This document shows, piece after piece, positions 7,712 through 16,313 of a stretch of DNA of 64,000 bases (positions are counted from its first letter, which is position 1; each line of letters starts with the position of its first letter). The stretch is from UBA5342 sp965662645 (lineage in GTDB: Bacteria; Bacteroidota; Bacteroidia; Bacteroidales; UBA5342): contig CBFIII010000003.1 of assembly GCA_965662645.1 (NCBI GenBank), positions 62,001 through 126,000 on the forward strand. Reading direction: 5' to 3'. The position numbers and the translations under genes are program-made. Under the pieces are notes generated by a model that did no database searches, was not told the DNA's origin, and saw nothing but the letters and a program-made list of their open reading frames with translations.

Positions 7712-10165
7712 TTATAGTTCTAGTGCAATCGCTTTTTTTACCGCTTCTGCAATTTGTATCTCATCCATCTGTTGTGGTTCTATCTTATTGAGAAATGAGA
7801 TTTGTAGTTCAGACCCTGATATTGGAAGTTTTTTATGACGTGGCCATGCTTCAAAAGCTCCTTTGATAGCAATGGGGTAGATGTTGACATTCAATTCTTT
7901 ACTGAGTATTGCAAATGTGGTTTTGAAATCGCCTAATTTACCTGATGCTGTGCGTGTGCCTTCAGGAAAAATCATAAGCTTTTTCCCTTCACGCAATAGT
8001 TGAGCTAACTGTTGAATAGAATGGTAAAGATCTTTTTCTAAATCCATAATTATCACATTGTTGTGCTTGGCTATTAGGCGTCGTAATGGTGAGTTAACGT
8101 GTTCTTTTTTAGCATAAAAATAGGTTTCATTAGCAACTTTCTTTTTCATAAATGCAAAAACCAAGAAAGCATCTAAGAAACTACTGTGATTAGGACTGAT
8201 AATGGCAGCTCCATCTGCTATGTCAGTAGCGCCCTTAAGCGTAACTTTAAAGAATAAGTTGAACCAAAACTTACCAATGCTTCTCATCCAGCGTAAGGTA
8301 ATCCATGGTTTTTTAAGATCTAATTCTATAGGCTTAGTCATCATCTCATGCCAGTCAAAATCAGTTTCTTTGAAGTGTTGTTTGTGCCCCGATATAAATT
8401 GAACTAATTCACCTACCGAATTGTAATTGAGTAGTTCTTCTTCTTTTATGATAATGCCAAAAGTACGATCGATGTAGTCTATTAGTTCTAATTTTGCTAA
8501 GGAGTCTAAAGCCAAATCAAAAACCATATGACTATCGGGATAGACGTCGCGGTTTAATAGGTCTTCAAGGTATTTTTTTATGCTCTTATATTCTTTATTT
8601 TCTGGTTCTGCTTTGTGTTGTTTTTTTTGTGCGCCATCTTTTATTATTTCAGGAAGTTTGAAACGTTGTAACTTACTCAAACGGGTGCGTGGTAAACCTT
8701 CTTTTACTATGGTGAATTTACTGACTTGTTTGTATGGCGTGACGTGCGGGTTGTATTCTTTAGTGAGCAAATTATTAAAATATTCCTGAACATCATTAAT
8801 ACCCTGATTCATTAATGTTTTGAAATTGGGTAATATAACTACTTGTAAAATATCTTCATACATGCATACGCCAATTTCGGATATCGTGTCTTCGGCTTTT
8901 TCTAATAACTTATTTTCTATCTCATTAGGATTGATGTTTTTACCGTTTGATAAAACAATGATTTCTTTTGTGCGGCCTGTGATATAAAGCCTTCCTTTGT
9001 CATCAAAACGTCCTAAGTCTCCTGTGTGTAGCCAGCCATCTATAACGGTGGCAGCTGTTTCTTCGGGTCTATTGTAATACCCTTTCATTATGCTGTCTCC
9101 CTTAGCAATAATCTCTCCATCTTGTATTTTAACCTCAAGGGCGGGAAGGGGAGTGCCTGTAGAACCTATCACTACATCATCGGGACGCGTGAAGGTGATC
9201 ATTGGTGCTGATTCCGTCATTCCATAACCTTCTAATACCGTGAATGATAATGCGTGATAAAAGGCGCCAACTTCTGTGGGTAAAGTAGCTCCACCAGCTA
9301 CTAATGTCTTGAGGTGGCCCCCAAATTGTTGATGTATTTTTTTGAATATAGTGCGACCTAAAAATTGTGATTTGCTAGCTAAAACTATCTTGTAGAGTGT
9401 TTTTGTGATGAATGAAGCATTAATTTTGGCCAATATGCCTTTATATAATAATTCGAAAAGTCGTGGTACACCAATGATTATCGATACTTTATGATTTTGC
9501 ATCGTTTCTATGATGTCAGCGGCTTGTAATGAGGGACAGATAGCCACTGTGCTTCCTATGGTTAGTGGTACAAGCATTGCTCCCAGAAGAGGTAAGATGT
9601 GTTGTAATGGAAGTATAAGTAAAACAACAGAAGTTTCATCATAGATAGGGACATCCACGCTTACTGCTTTGATGTTACAATCTAGGTTTTTATAGCTTAA
9701 CATGACGCCTTTCGGATCTCCTGTAGTGCCCGAAGTATAAATGATGACAGCTGTTTTTTCTTTGTCGTTAATGGGTTTCCATTCTCCTTTAACTTGTGGT
9801 AATGTAGAAGATCCTAGTTCATATGTTTCAGGTGTGATAGAACTGGTTTCTAATGCTTTTTGGAGGATGTCAGAGGTGTTTTCAGAATGAAAGATGTACT
9901 CTGGTTTGCAATCTTCTAGGATGTAAGTAACATCATCGGCTGTGGCCATAAAATCGATGGTGACGACTGTGATGTCATGGTACCATGCAGCAAAGAAAGC
10001 AAAGATCCATTCGGGTCTATTTTCTGAAAAAATAGCTATTTTATCAATTTTCTTCCCTTCTAAAAGAGTGGCGTAACTAAAGATATTCTGGTTTAATTCA
10101 TCGTAAGTGATGAGTTGATTTTTATAGGTTATGGCAGTTTTTGTGCCGTGTTTTGTGCTAATCAT
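7712..10165 (-). CDS. AMP-forming acyl-CoA/ACP synthetase - acyl carrier - PlsC acyltransferase fusion
   Basis: An 817-residue, three-part enzyme for lipid metabolism. The AMP-binding synthetase domain (1 to about 490) has the P-loop IIYTSGTTGDPKG (about 141-153), GYGMTESAP, and TGRTKEIIVLSNGKNI near the hinge. A carrier-protein domain follows, with the phosphopantetheine Ser555 in LALDSLAKLEL. The C-terminal third is a 1-acyl-glycerol-3-phosphate acyltransferase with HSSFLD (His660, Asp665, the HX4D motif) and FPEGTR. All parts for activating a fatty acid, holding it on the carrier and transferring it to a lysophospholipid are therefore on one chain. It resembles E. coli Aas but with the reverse domain order and an added carrier domain. 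The substrate is inferred. No long hydrophobic segment is obvious, so peripheral membrane association is likely. Confidence 0.88.
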   Translation of the reverse strand: MISTKHGTKTAITYKNQLITYDELNQNIFSYATLLEGKKIDKIAIFSENRPEWIFAFFAAWYHDITVVTIDFMATADDVTYILEDCKPEYIFHSENTSDILQKALETSSITPETYELGSSTLPQVKGEWKPINDKEKTAVIIYTSGTTGDPKGVMLSYKNLDCNIKAVSVDVPIYDETSVVLLILPLQHILPLLGAMLVPLTIGSTVAICPSLQAADIIETMQNHKVSIIIGVPRLFELLYKGILAKINASFITKTLYKIVLASKSQFLGRTIFKKIHQQFGGHLKTLVAGGATLPTEVGAFYHALSFTVLEGYGMTESAPMITFTRPDDVVIGSTGTPLPALEVKIQDGEIIAKGDSIMKGYYNRPEETAATVIDGWLHTGDLGRFDDKGRLYITGRTKEIIVLSNGKNINPNEIENKLLEKAEDTISEIGVCMYEDILQVVILPNFKTLMNQGINDVQEYFNNLLTKEYNPHVTPYKQVSKFTIVKEGLPRTRLSKLQRFKLPEIIKDGAQKKQHKAEPENKEYKSIKKYLEDLLNRDVYPDSHMVFDLALDSLAKLELIDYIDRTFGIIIKEEELLNYNSVGELVQFISGHKQHFKETDFDWHEMMTKPIELDLKKPWITLRWMRSIGKFWFNLFFKVTLKGATDIADGAAIISPNHSSFLDAFLVFAFMKKKVANETYFYAKKEHVNSPLRRLIAKHNNVIIMDLEKDLYHSIQQLAQLLREGKKLMIFPEGTRTASGKLGDFKTTFAILSKELNVNIYPIAIKGAFEAWPRHKKLPISGSELQISFLNKIEPQQMDEIQIAEAVKKAIALEL

Positions 10166-10336
10166 AAAGTTATTATTGGGGTTGCGAAGATACGGTAAAA
10201 AAATGATTTTGCTAAAAAAGGAAGTGGTGTCTGTACTTGTAGGCTTTACTTGAATGGTTTTCAGTGGTTTTTATATTTATGACAGTTAATAATTTACAAA
10301 GGAAAGTAAATGTTGGTGTTTTTATATAAAAAGAAA

Positions 10337-10358
10337 CCCCGGGTAACCACTCCCGGGG
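10337..10358 (-). terminator. GC-rich hairpin, terminator-like on the minus strand
   Basis: CCCCGGG (10337-10343) pairs perfectly with CCCGGGG (10352-10358) around an 8-nt loop. On the minus strand it is followed by TTTCTTTTT. No gene reads into it directly from the right, because the serine-hydrolase gene already has its own terminator at 10983. The hairpin may instead belong to the 5' leader described at 10381. Confidence 0.55.
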
Positions 10359-10380
10359 CGTAATTCTAATATCTATTATT

Positions 10381-10413
10381 AGATATTACCTAACCAATTA
10401 AAAACCGAATATG
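10381..10413 (+). other. Orphan gene leader without a downstream gene
   Basis: After the hairpin at 10337 comes AT-rich sequence ending in TTAAAAACCGAAT followed by ATG at 10411. The same TTAAAAACCGAAT string lies just before the start codon of the large secreted protein at 38885. Here the frame after the ATG closes within about 30 codons and shows no signal peptide. It looks like the surviving 5' leader of a lost surface-protein gene, or a stand-alone RNA element. This is inference from one sequence match. Confidence 0.35.
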
Positions 10414-10476
10414 ATATTTGCAAGTGTTATGCCAAAGATGAATTTTTATATAAAATATTTTTCTTTTGATTTAATT

Positions 10477-10517
10477 CTCACATTGTGAGTTTTATTACCT
10501 TTAGTTTATGGCGAATT
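10477..10517. repeat. REP-like palindromic element, copy B (decayed)
   Basis: CTCACATTGTGAG (10477-10489) has the 5-3-5 form of the module at 7606, with a paired change in both arms (CTCAC/GTGAG against CCCAC/GTGGG). It is followed by TTTTATTACCTTTAGTTTATGGCGAATTG without the full second hairpin. The next 120 nt also hold CGTAT/ATACG arms (10592-10610). Confidence 0.5.
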
Positions 10518-10643
10518 GTGAAAAGTTTTTTATTTTGATAACTCATTTATTTATAGAGAGATGTTTTGTTGCTATGCCGCTTTAGTGTGAGTAAGCCGTA
10601 TTCCTTAGTGATACGACTTCATTTTTTTACGTTAAATTACATC

Positions 10644-10794
10644 GTCCCGATGGGACTTTTGGTTTTCATTAACTATTGTTTAGCTATCATAACATTGTCC
10701 TTATAGGACTTTATGAAATAACATGTTTTTTAAGTGCCATCGGCACGTAGTTATGGTAGTTCATTAATTCGTCATTTCAAAATCCCGTAGGGAT
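10644..10794. repeat. Array of four 13-nt palindromes (5-bp arms, 3-nt centre)
   Basis: GTCCCGATGGGAC (10644-10656), GTCCTTATAGGAC (10697-10709), GTGCCATCGGCAC (10734-10746) and ATCCCGTAGGGAT (10782-10794). Each is a perfect 5-3-5 palindrome and they are separated by 24-40 nt of AT-rich sequence. Arm sequences differ while pairing is kept. No gene lies in the surrounding 10166-11076 region. Confidence 0.7.
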
Positions 10795-10982
10795 GGTGTT
10801 ATGTTTACGCATAATTTGAACCTACACAAAATGACATAGAGCCGATATTTTTTTTAATTAGTAACAAGAGTAGTTGCTTTATAAGCAGAATAAGACTTAT
10901 TCAACTTTATAATGAATGAGGTTTTTGGACTTGATGTTTTATTTGAAGCATTAACTGTTTTTTTATCTTGCTTTGACTGAAT

Positions 10983-11015
10983 AAAAAAGTCCCAGTTAAA
11001 AAACTGAGACTTTTT
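10983..11015 (-). terminator. Terminator of the serine-hydrolase gene
   Basis: AAAAAGTCCCAGTT pairs with AACTGAGACTTTTT (one mismatch) around five A. T runs lie on both strands, so it could act in both directions. It sits 62 nt past the stop codon at 11077. Confidence 0.85.
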
Positions 11016-11076
11016 GTGATGAAAAAAATGGAAATGGTTTTTCTGTAATATATGGTTTTGAAATATATCTATTTGT

Positions 11077-12423
11077 TTATTTTAAAGCACCTAAGACGCC
11101 ATCTAACATCTCAGAAAAGCTGAAGCTTCCATCTTGACAATAACCTGTTCTAACTATAACCAGTTCTTTTGATGGAATAATAAATATCGCTTGTCCGTTA
11201 TGTCCACGGCAACTGAGCATATCTTCTGGAGCATTTTCAAAGCTTTTGCTTTTGTTGATGCGGAAAAAGGCGGTGTAATAGTTGTCTGATCCTTCAGCAG
11301 GGGTATTGGTGAAGTCAATCCATTCATCCGACAGTATTTGTTTGTCAGCAAAGTAACCCTTGTTGGCATACAACAGTCCGTAGCGTGCATAATCTCTAAT
11401 GGTAGCATACCAATAAGATGAACCTACATAAGTACCGCTATTATCTGTTTCGAAAATGGAATTATTTATACCTATTTTCTTAAATAAGTGTTCATAAGGA
11501 AACTCATAATAGGCTAGATCATTATCAAAAGATTTTCTTAAAAAGTAGGAAGCTATATTGCTAGTTCCTGAAGAGTAATAATAATAAGTTCCTACAGGGT
11601 AAACGAGTTTCTTATTCCATGTGTATTTTGCAAAATCACTGGTTTTGTGTAGCATCACTGTGACATCGGATAGATTGCCATAATCCTCATTCCATTTTAG
11701 TCCGCTATTCATCTGCAATAGAGACTTCATCGTAATGTTTTTACGCTCGTCTTTTTGCCATTCTTCTACTGGTAGAGGGGTGTTGATGTTTAGTTTTCCT
11801 TGATCTGATCTGAGCCCTATTAATGTGCTGGTTAGGCTTTTTGCCATAGACCAACTTAAGAATCGTGTGTCTTTGTTGAAATCCTCACGGTAACGTTCTA
11901 CTACGGGAATCCCTTTATAAACTACCATAAAGCCAAAGGTGCCTGCCATACTTCCTGTATCACTAAAAACTCTATTCGACAATTCTTGTATTTTTAAAAT
12001 GTCGATATCTTGAGGAATAGTATCGGGCATCACATTACCTAATGGCCAAGCTACTGTATCAGGGAGGTAGGATAGGGAGCGGTTTATTTTGGGTAACCGA
12101 CTTTTATACGTTTCTTCATCAATGTCTTTTATAAGAGAACAGCCATAGTCTTCGGTGAAAACGGCTGTTGATTTTGACCATAGAAAACGACTTGTTACCC
12201 TTTTGTTATCGTAGTCAATGGTGTTATCGGTATATTTTATGTATGAGAAATTGAGGTTTTCATTTTCCATTGATTCTTGTGTTCGTCCACTGATAAATAC
12301 CGCTGACGATAGGTTTTTAGCAGCATACCCCGTAATAATTGGCATGAGCAAATTGAGATAATACACACCACCTACGAGGGCTAATAAAATGACAAATAGG
12401 ATAATTCGACCAATTTTTTTCAT
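11077..12423 (-). CDS. Membrane-anchored serine hydrolase, class C beta-lactamase/PBP fold
   Basis: 448 residues. An N-terminal hydrophobic segment (about 4-26, IGRIILFVILLALVGGVYYL) is a signal anchor or signal peptide, so the enzyme acts in the periplasm or on the surface. The beta-lactamase fold shows the nucleophile motif SMAK in LSWSMAKSLTST, YSS in YYYSSGTSN where YxN is usual, and HNG in GHNGQAIF in place of KTG/HTG. The family includes esterases, D-amino-acid peptidases and beta-lactamases, so the substrate is open. It is a single gene with its own terminator at 10983; the next gene upstream also has one. Confidence 0.85.
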   Translation of the reverse strand: MKKIGRIILFVILLALVGGVYYLNLLMPIITGYAAKNLSSAVFISGRTQESMENENLNFSYIKYTDNTIDYDNKRVTSRFLWSKSTAVFTEDYGCSLIKDIDEETYKSRLPKINRSLSYLPDTVAWPLGNVMPDTIPQDIDILKIQELSNRVFSDTGSMAGTFGFMVVYKGIPVVERYREDFNKDTRFLSWSMAKSLTSTLIGLRSDQGKLNINTPLPVEEWQKDERKNITMKSLLQMNSGLKWNEDYGNLSDVTVMLHKTSDFAKYTWNKKLVYPVGTYYYYSSGTSNIASYFLRKSFDNDLAYYEFPYEHLFKKIGINNSIFETDNSGTYVGSSYWYATIRDYARYGLLYANKGYFADKQILSDEWIDFTNTPAEGSDNYYTAFFRINKSKSFENAPEDMLSCRGHNGQAIFIIPSKELVIVRTGYCQDGSFSFSEMLDGVLGALK

Positions 12424-12588
12424 TATGAATTGTTTTATCGTTTATGAATTGATAATTAAGCGACAAAAATAACTGTTTTATATTAGTTTACATAAAATTA
12501 TGAGATATAAATGAATGATCCAACAGCAAGTTATGGAGAATTAAATTTACAATGTGTGTTTCAATTTCTGAAGTGCTATTATAAACAA

Positions 12589-12624
12589 AAAGGGCAGTAA
12601 CTATAAAAAATAGCCGCTGCCCTT
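12589..12624 (-). terminator. Terminator of the S41 protease gene
   Basis: AAGGGCAG and CTGCCCTT arms enclose a loop holding a second short stem. On the minus strand TTTTTG follows. It lies just after the stop codon at 12646. Confidence 0.85.
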
Positions 12625-12645
12625 CATTATCTAAAAATATCTAAT

Positions 12646-15600
12646 TTATCGTGTTTCGTACGCTGCGTGAGGAGGTTTTACAAAAGGTTCTGTTTCTAAT
12701 TTCTCAAGAATAACCTTAATTGATTCTTCCAACTGTGGATCGGTGCCTTTCGCTAACTGACTGGCATCTTCATCTACCTCAATGTCGGGATCTACGCCGT
12801 GTCCTTCAAGGAACCATTCTCCATTGGGGTCATACAAACGGAATGTGGGTACTGTTACCATGCCACCATCAATCAACTGTGGTGCACCAGAGATACCTAT
12901 CAATCCGCCCCAAGTGCGTGTGCCAATTAATTCGCCTAAGCCTGCTTTGCGGAAGTAGTCGGGGAAAGCATCACCTCCTGAGCCAGACCATCCATTTATC
13001 ATCATTACTTTAGGACCAAAATGACCTACATAAGGCACTTGACGGTCTATACCTGTGCGTCCAGCAATGTAAGAGTAGGGGGCACGGTTGAGCAATTCTA
13101 TAAAACGATCCGGGATTTGGCCTCCACTATTCCAACGGTCATCAATAATTAACGCCGATTTAGTCCATTGTCCCATAAACTGACGGAGCAATTCGCTTTG
13201 TCCTTCAACACCCGTATTAGGGACATAAATATAACCCGCTTGCCCATTGGTGGCTTCTTCTACACGTTTGCGTTTACTTTCAATCCATTCTAAATGGCGT
13301 AGTTGGTATTCATTTTTTATGGTTTTTACCACTACTTTACGTGCTCCCTTTTTTTCGGGTTTATCATTTACTAAAAGTTCTACCGATTTATTTCCCATAT
13401 TCTCGAAGGCTGCAAAAGGAGATTTGGTCACATCAACAGGAACGCCATTTACAGCTAATAGGAAGTCGCCTTCTTTTACATCTAAACCTGGTGCCATTAA
13501 AGGCGAACGTCCTTCTGCATCCCAAGGACTACCATTAACAATATGAGCTATTTTATAAGCTCCATCGGTAAAATCAAAATTCACGCCTAAGTATCCAACA
13601 CCTATCCTTAAGGCGTGTTCATAGTCTCCACCTCCTTTGTAGGAATGTGAGGAACTCATTTCGCCAATCATCTCTCCTAATACAAAGTTAACATCCCAAC
13701 GGGTAACGCACTGCTCAAGCAAGGGTAAATACTGATCGTAAACGCCTTGCCAATCGACGCCATGCATGTTTTTATCATAGAAAAAGTCACGTTCTAAACG
13801 CCAAGCATCTCTATAGATTTGTTTCCATTCTTTTTTAGGGTTAACTGTCATTTGTATGTCTCCAAGATCAATGGTTTCTTTCATCGATTGGCCTGCTGCT
13901 ACCTTAATAACGGAGGCTTTAGAACCTTTTATCGCTAGTATGTTTTTTTTGTTAGCGGCTAACTGATAACCAGTAATGTCGTTGATAATGGTTTTTTCTT
14001 CGCGTTCCTTTATATCATAATATTTCAAATTACGTTTTTTCTCGTGGTTCAGATAGAGAATTTTACCATCTACAGCTGCTAATGAACTATAATCTCCAGC
14101 ACTAGGAGGTAGTAATACTATGCGTTCTTCTATGCCGTCTATTTCTATTTTAGTGCTTTCTTTTTTCTTCTTTTTAGTTTCTTTTTTCTTGTCTTTATTC
14201 TTTTCTTCTTTTTTTTCTTCATCCGTTTTTTCTTTATCTTTTTCTTTGACAATTTCTACTTTATCATTACGAAAAGCTAATGGAGATTCAATTTCTTTAG
14301 TTAAAGGTAAAGCGGCTAACCTAGTTGCTTTTGTGTAAATCCACGTTCCTTGAAAATCAGAATATTCTGCATTGAATTTTCGTTTTGTTAAGAAAAAGAT
14401 ATATTTACTATCGGTAGAGAATACGGGATCCCAATCATTATAAAAACCGCTAGTCAGTACTTGTTTTTTACGTTTTTTCACATTATAAACCGCAATCACA
14501 CTGTTCTTGGTTTTGCAATCTGCAGCCCAAGTAAACCATTCGCTATTTTTATCCCAGTCCACTGAAAAGTTATTGACCGTATATTGGCCTCCAGAATTTA
14601 GACTATCGACAATCACGACTTCTTTACTGTCCACAAATAGGAGTTTAATTTCCAAATCTTGTTCAACAAAAACAATTTTTTTACTGTCTGGTGACCACAT
14701 TATTTCATAACGATAGCCTTCTGAAAAGTCCGTGATTTCTTCTTCAGTTTCCTCTTCCATATTGCGTAATACCAGTTGATATTCGCCCGATTTATCACTC
14801 CAATAGGCCAGGTATTTGCCGTTTGGTGACCAAGCAGGATAGCGTTCTGCTACACCTGAGCTTTGGGTTAAATTAGCGGTGTATCCGTGTTCTACTGGTA
14901 CTGAAAATATTTCTCCGCGCGCTTCTACTGCTACACGTTTAGCATCGTGAGAAATGAAATAGTTTGAAATATGACCTTGTACTTTTTTAGTCTTAGGTAT
15001 CAGTGTGAGTTGATCCGAGATTAAGTTGACTTGAACTTCGTTGCTTTTTTCATTTGATAAATTATAAAGATAGAGTTTGCCGCCAGCTTCATACACTATG
15101 TCTTCTGAACCCATAGATGGAAAATGTACATCATAATCATCATAATGAGTCAGTTGTTCAAGTGCTTTTGTGTTGGTATCATAAACCCAAAGGTTGGCTC
15201 GTTTGTTTTCTCCTCGGTCCGAAAGGAAATAGACTTTATCGCCTTTGATCATAGGTAATTCATCGTTGGCATCACTCTTCGCAATCTTTTCAGCTTCTAA
15301 AGTCTTGAGATTCATTATCCAGATATCTGGTGCCATTCCACCTTCATACCTTTTCCATGTTCTAAATAAGCGGGTTTTGTCAGTAAAGGCTATAGTATTA
15401 CCGTCGTTAGAAAAGGAACCAAACTCTGCATATTGCATAGGTAGTTTTTCAGGCAAACCGGATTCTAATCCTGTTAAGTAGAATTGATTCCATCGGTCTT
15501 TGCCACTTTCTCTTGCTGAAGCAAAGAGGATTTGTTTACCATTGGGATGCCAATCTACTACACGGTCAGCATAACCGTGCCAAGTGAGTTGGGTAGGTAA

Positions 15601-15888
15601 TCCTCCACTGACAGGTATCGTATAGATATCGGTATTTCCATTGTAGTTGCCACTAAAAGCAATCGTTTTTCCATCAGGTGAGAATTTTGGTAACATTTCT
15701 TCTCCTTTAGGAGAACTTAATTTTGTGGCTGTTCCTCCTTCTTTTGCTACCACCCATATGTCGCCCGCATAGGCAAAAACTATTTGAGTGTCACTAACAT
15801 CGGGATAACGAAACATACGAGCATCGATCTGCGCAAACAAAGTGTAAGATAAACTAAGCAATAGTGTAATTGATAGGAATTTTTTCAT
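12646..15888 (-). CDS. Secreted tricorn-like S41 family peptidase
   Basis: 1080 residues from ATG 15888, where MKKFLSITLLLSLSYTLFAQ is a clear signal peptide. A start at 15957 would bury that signal behind 23 residues and was rejected. The N-terminal half consists of TolB/tricorn-type beta-propeller repeats (for example KFSPDGKTIAFSGNYNGNTD, PAWSPNGKYLAYWSD, IMWSPDSKKIVFVEQD). A strongly charged Lys/Glu-rich linker separates it from the C-terminal half. That half holds a tricorn core helical region (YRDAWRLERDFFYDKNMHG), a PDZ domain (KEGDFLLAVNGVPVD) and the S41 domain with the nucleophile Ser970 in NGWSGSGGDAFPDYF. The likely role is periplasmic degradation of peptides. It is transcribed alone. 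Confidence 0.93.
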   Translation of the reverse strand: MKKFLSITLLLSLSYTLFAQIDARMFRYPDVSDTQIVFAYAGDIWVVAKEGGTATKLSSPKGEEMLPKFSPDGKTIAFSGNYNGNTDIYTIPVSGGLPTQLTWHGYADRVVDWHPNGKQILFASARESGKDRWNQFYLTGLESGLPEKLPMQYAEFGSFSNDGNTIAFTDKTRLFRTWKRYEGGMAPDIWIMNLKTLEAEKIAKSDANDELPMIKGDKVYFLSDRGENKRANLWVYDTNTKALEQLTHYDDYDVHFPSMGSEDIVYEAGGKLYLYNLSNEKSNEVQVNLISDQLTLIPKTKKVQGHISNYFISHDAKRVAVEARGEIFSVPVEHGYTANLTQSSGVAERYPAWSPNGKYLAYWSDKSGEYQLVLRNMEEETEEEITDFSEGYRYEIMWSPDSKKIVFVEQDLEIKLLFVDSKEVVIVDSLNSGGQYTVNNFSVDWDKNSEWFTWAADCKTKNSVIAVYNVKKRKKQVLTSGFYNDWDPVFSTDSKYIFFLTKRKFNAEYSDFQGTWIYTKATRLAALPLTKEIESPLAFRNDKVEIVKEKDKEKTDEEKKEEKNKDKKKETKKKKKESTKIEIDGIEERIVLLPPSAGDYSSLAAVDGKILYLNHEKKRNLKYYDIKEREEKTIINDITGYQLAANKKNILAIKGSKASVIKVAAGQSMKETIDLGDIQMTVNPKKEWKQIYRDAWRLERDFFYDKNMHGVDWQGVYDQYLPLLEQCVTRWDVNFVLGEMIGEMSSSHSYKGGGDYEHALRIGVGYLGVNFDFTDGAYKIAHIVNGSPWDAEGRSPLMAPGLDVKEGDFLLAVNGVPVDVTKSPFAAFENMGNKSVELLVNDKPEKKGARKVVVKTIKNEYQLRHLEWIESKRKRVEEATNGQAGYIYVPNTGVEGQSELLRQFMGQWTKSALIIDDRWNSGGQIPDRFIELLNRAPYSYIAGRTGIDRQVPYVGHFGPKVMMINGWSGSGGDAFPDYFRKAGLGELIGTRTWGGLIGISGAPQLIDGGMVTVPTFRLYDPNGEWFLEGHGVDPDIEVDEDASQLAKGTDPQLEESIKVILEKLETEPFVKPPHAAYETR

Positions 15889-16213
15889 TTGTAATAGAAT
15901 TTTAATGGTCAAATATTTTCGGTAATAAATATTGTACGATGTTAAAACAAAATGCATTATAATCCAAATTTTTAGGAAAAAATGACGTTTACGGTTATCA
16001 GTAATATTTAGTGACGTGTTTTTAATGTAAAGTGAATTCTAGCCATAAATGCAATTTTATTATTAAAATAACATTCTCTCCATAATAAAGGTAGGACTTT
16101 TATAGTTGAATCTCTTTTCTGTGCTTACTTTCGTTTCAACATTCTTAATGTACTTATCAGTTAGAATTGAGAAGTCCAATTTTTTCTCTTCTATTGGTAA
16201 TTAGAAAGTCCTT

Positions 16214-16245
16214 TTTGGATTTGTTAGTTTGATTGTCTAAATTTG
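16214..16245 (+). promoter_or_regulatory. Promoter of the class V PLP enzyme gene
   Basis: TTTG (16214-16217), a 20-nt spacer and TAAATTTG (16238-16245) match the Bacteroidota consensus in sequence and spacing. It would give a leader of about 60 nt before ATG 16314. The rest of the 425-nt gap (15889-16313) is AT-rich with nothing else recognisable. Confidence 0.7.
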
Positions 16246-16313
16246 ATGTGCAATGAAAATTGAGAGTAGTCAGTGTAAAACTATTTTGCATAGTAACGTT
16301 AATACTGTATTTA

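Noticed and set aside
14120..14338. Open frame opposite the S41 protease with a Ser/Phe-rich product
   Set aside because: It is the antisense of the Lys/Glu-rich linker codons and has no independent support.
15889..15957. Upstream ATG adding 23 residues to the S41 protease
   Set aside because: It would bury a textbook signal peptide that begins at ATG 15888.
16260..16313. TTG start adding 18 residues to the class V PLP enzyme
   Set aside because: It lies about 14 nt after the -7 element, uses TTG, and adds a hydrophobic stretch foreign to this family.
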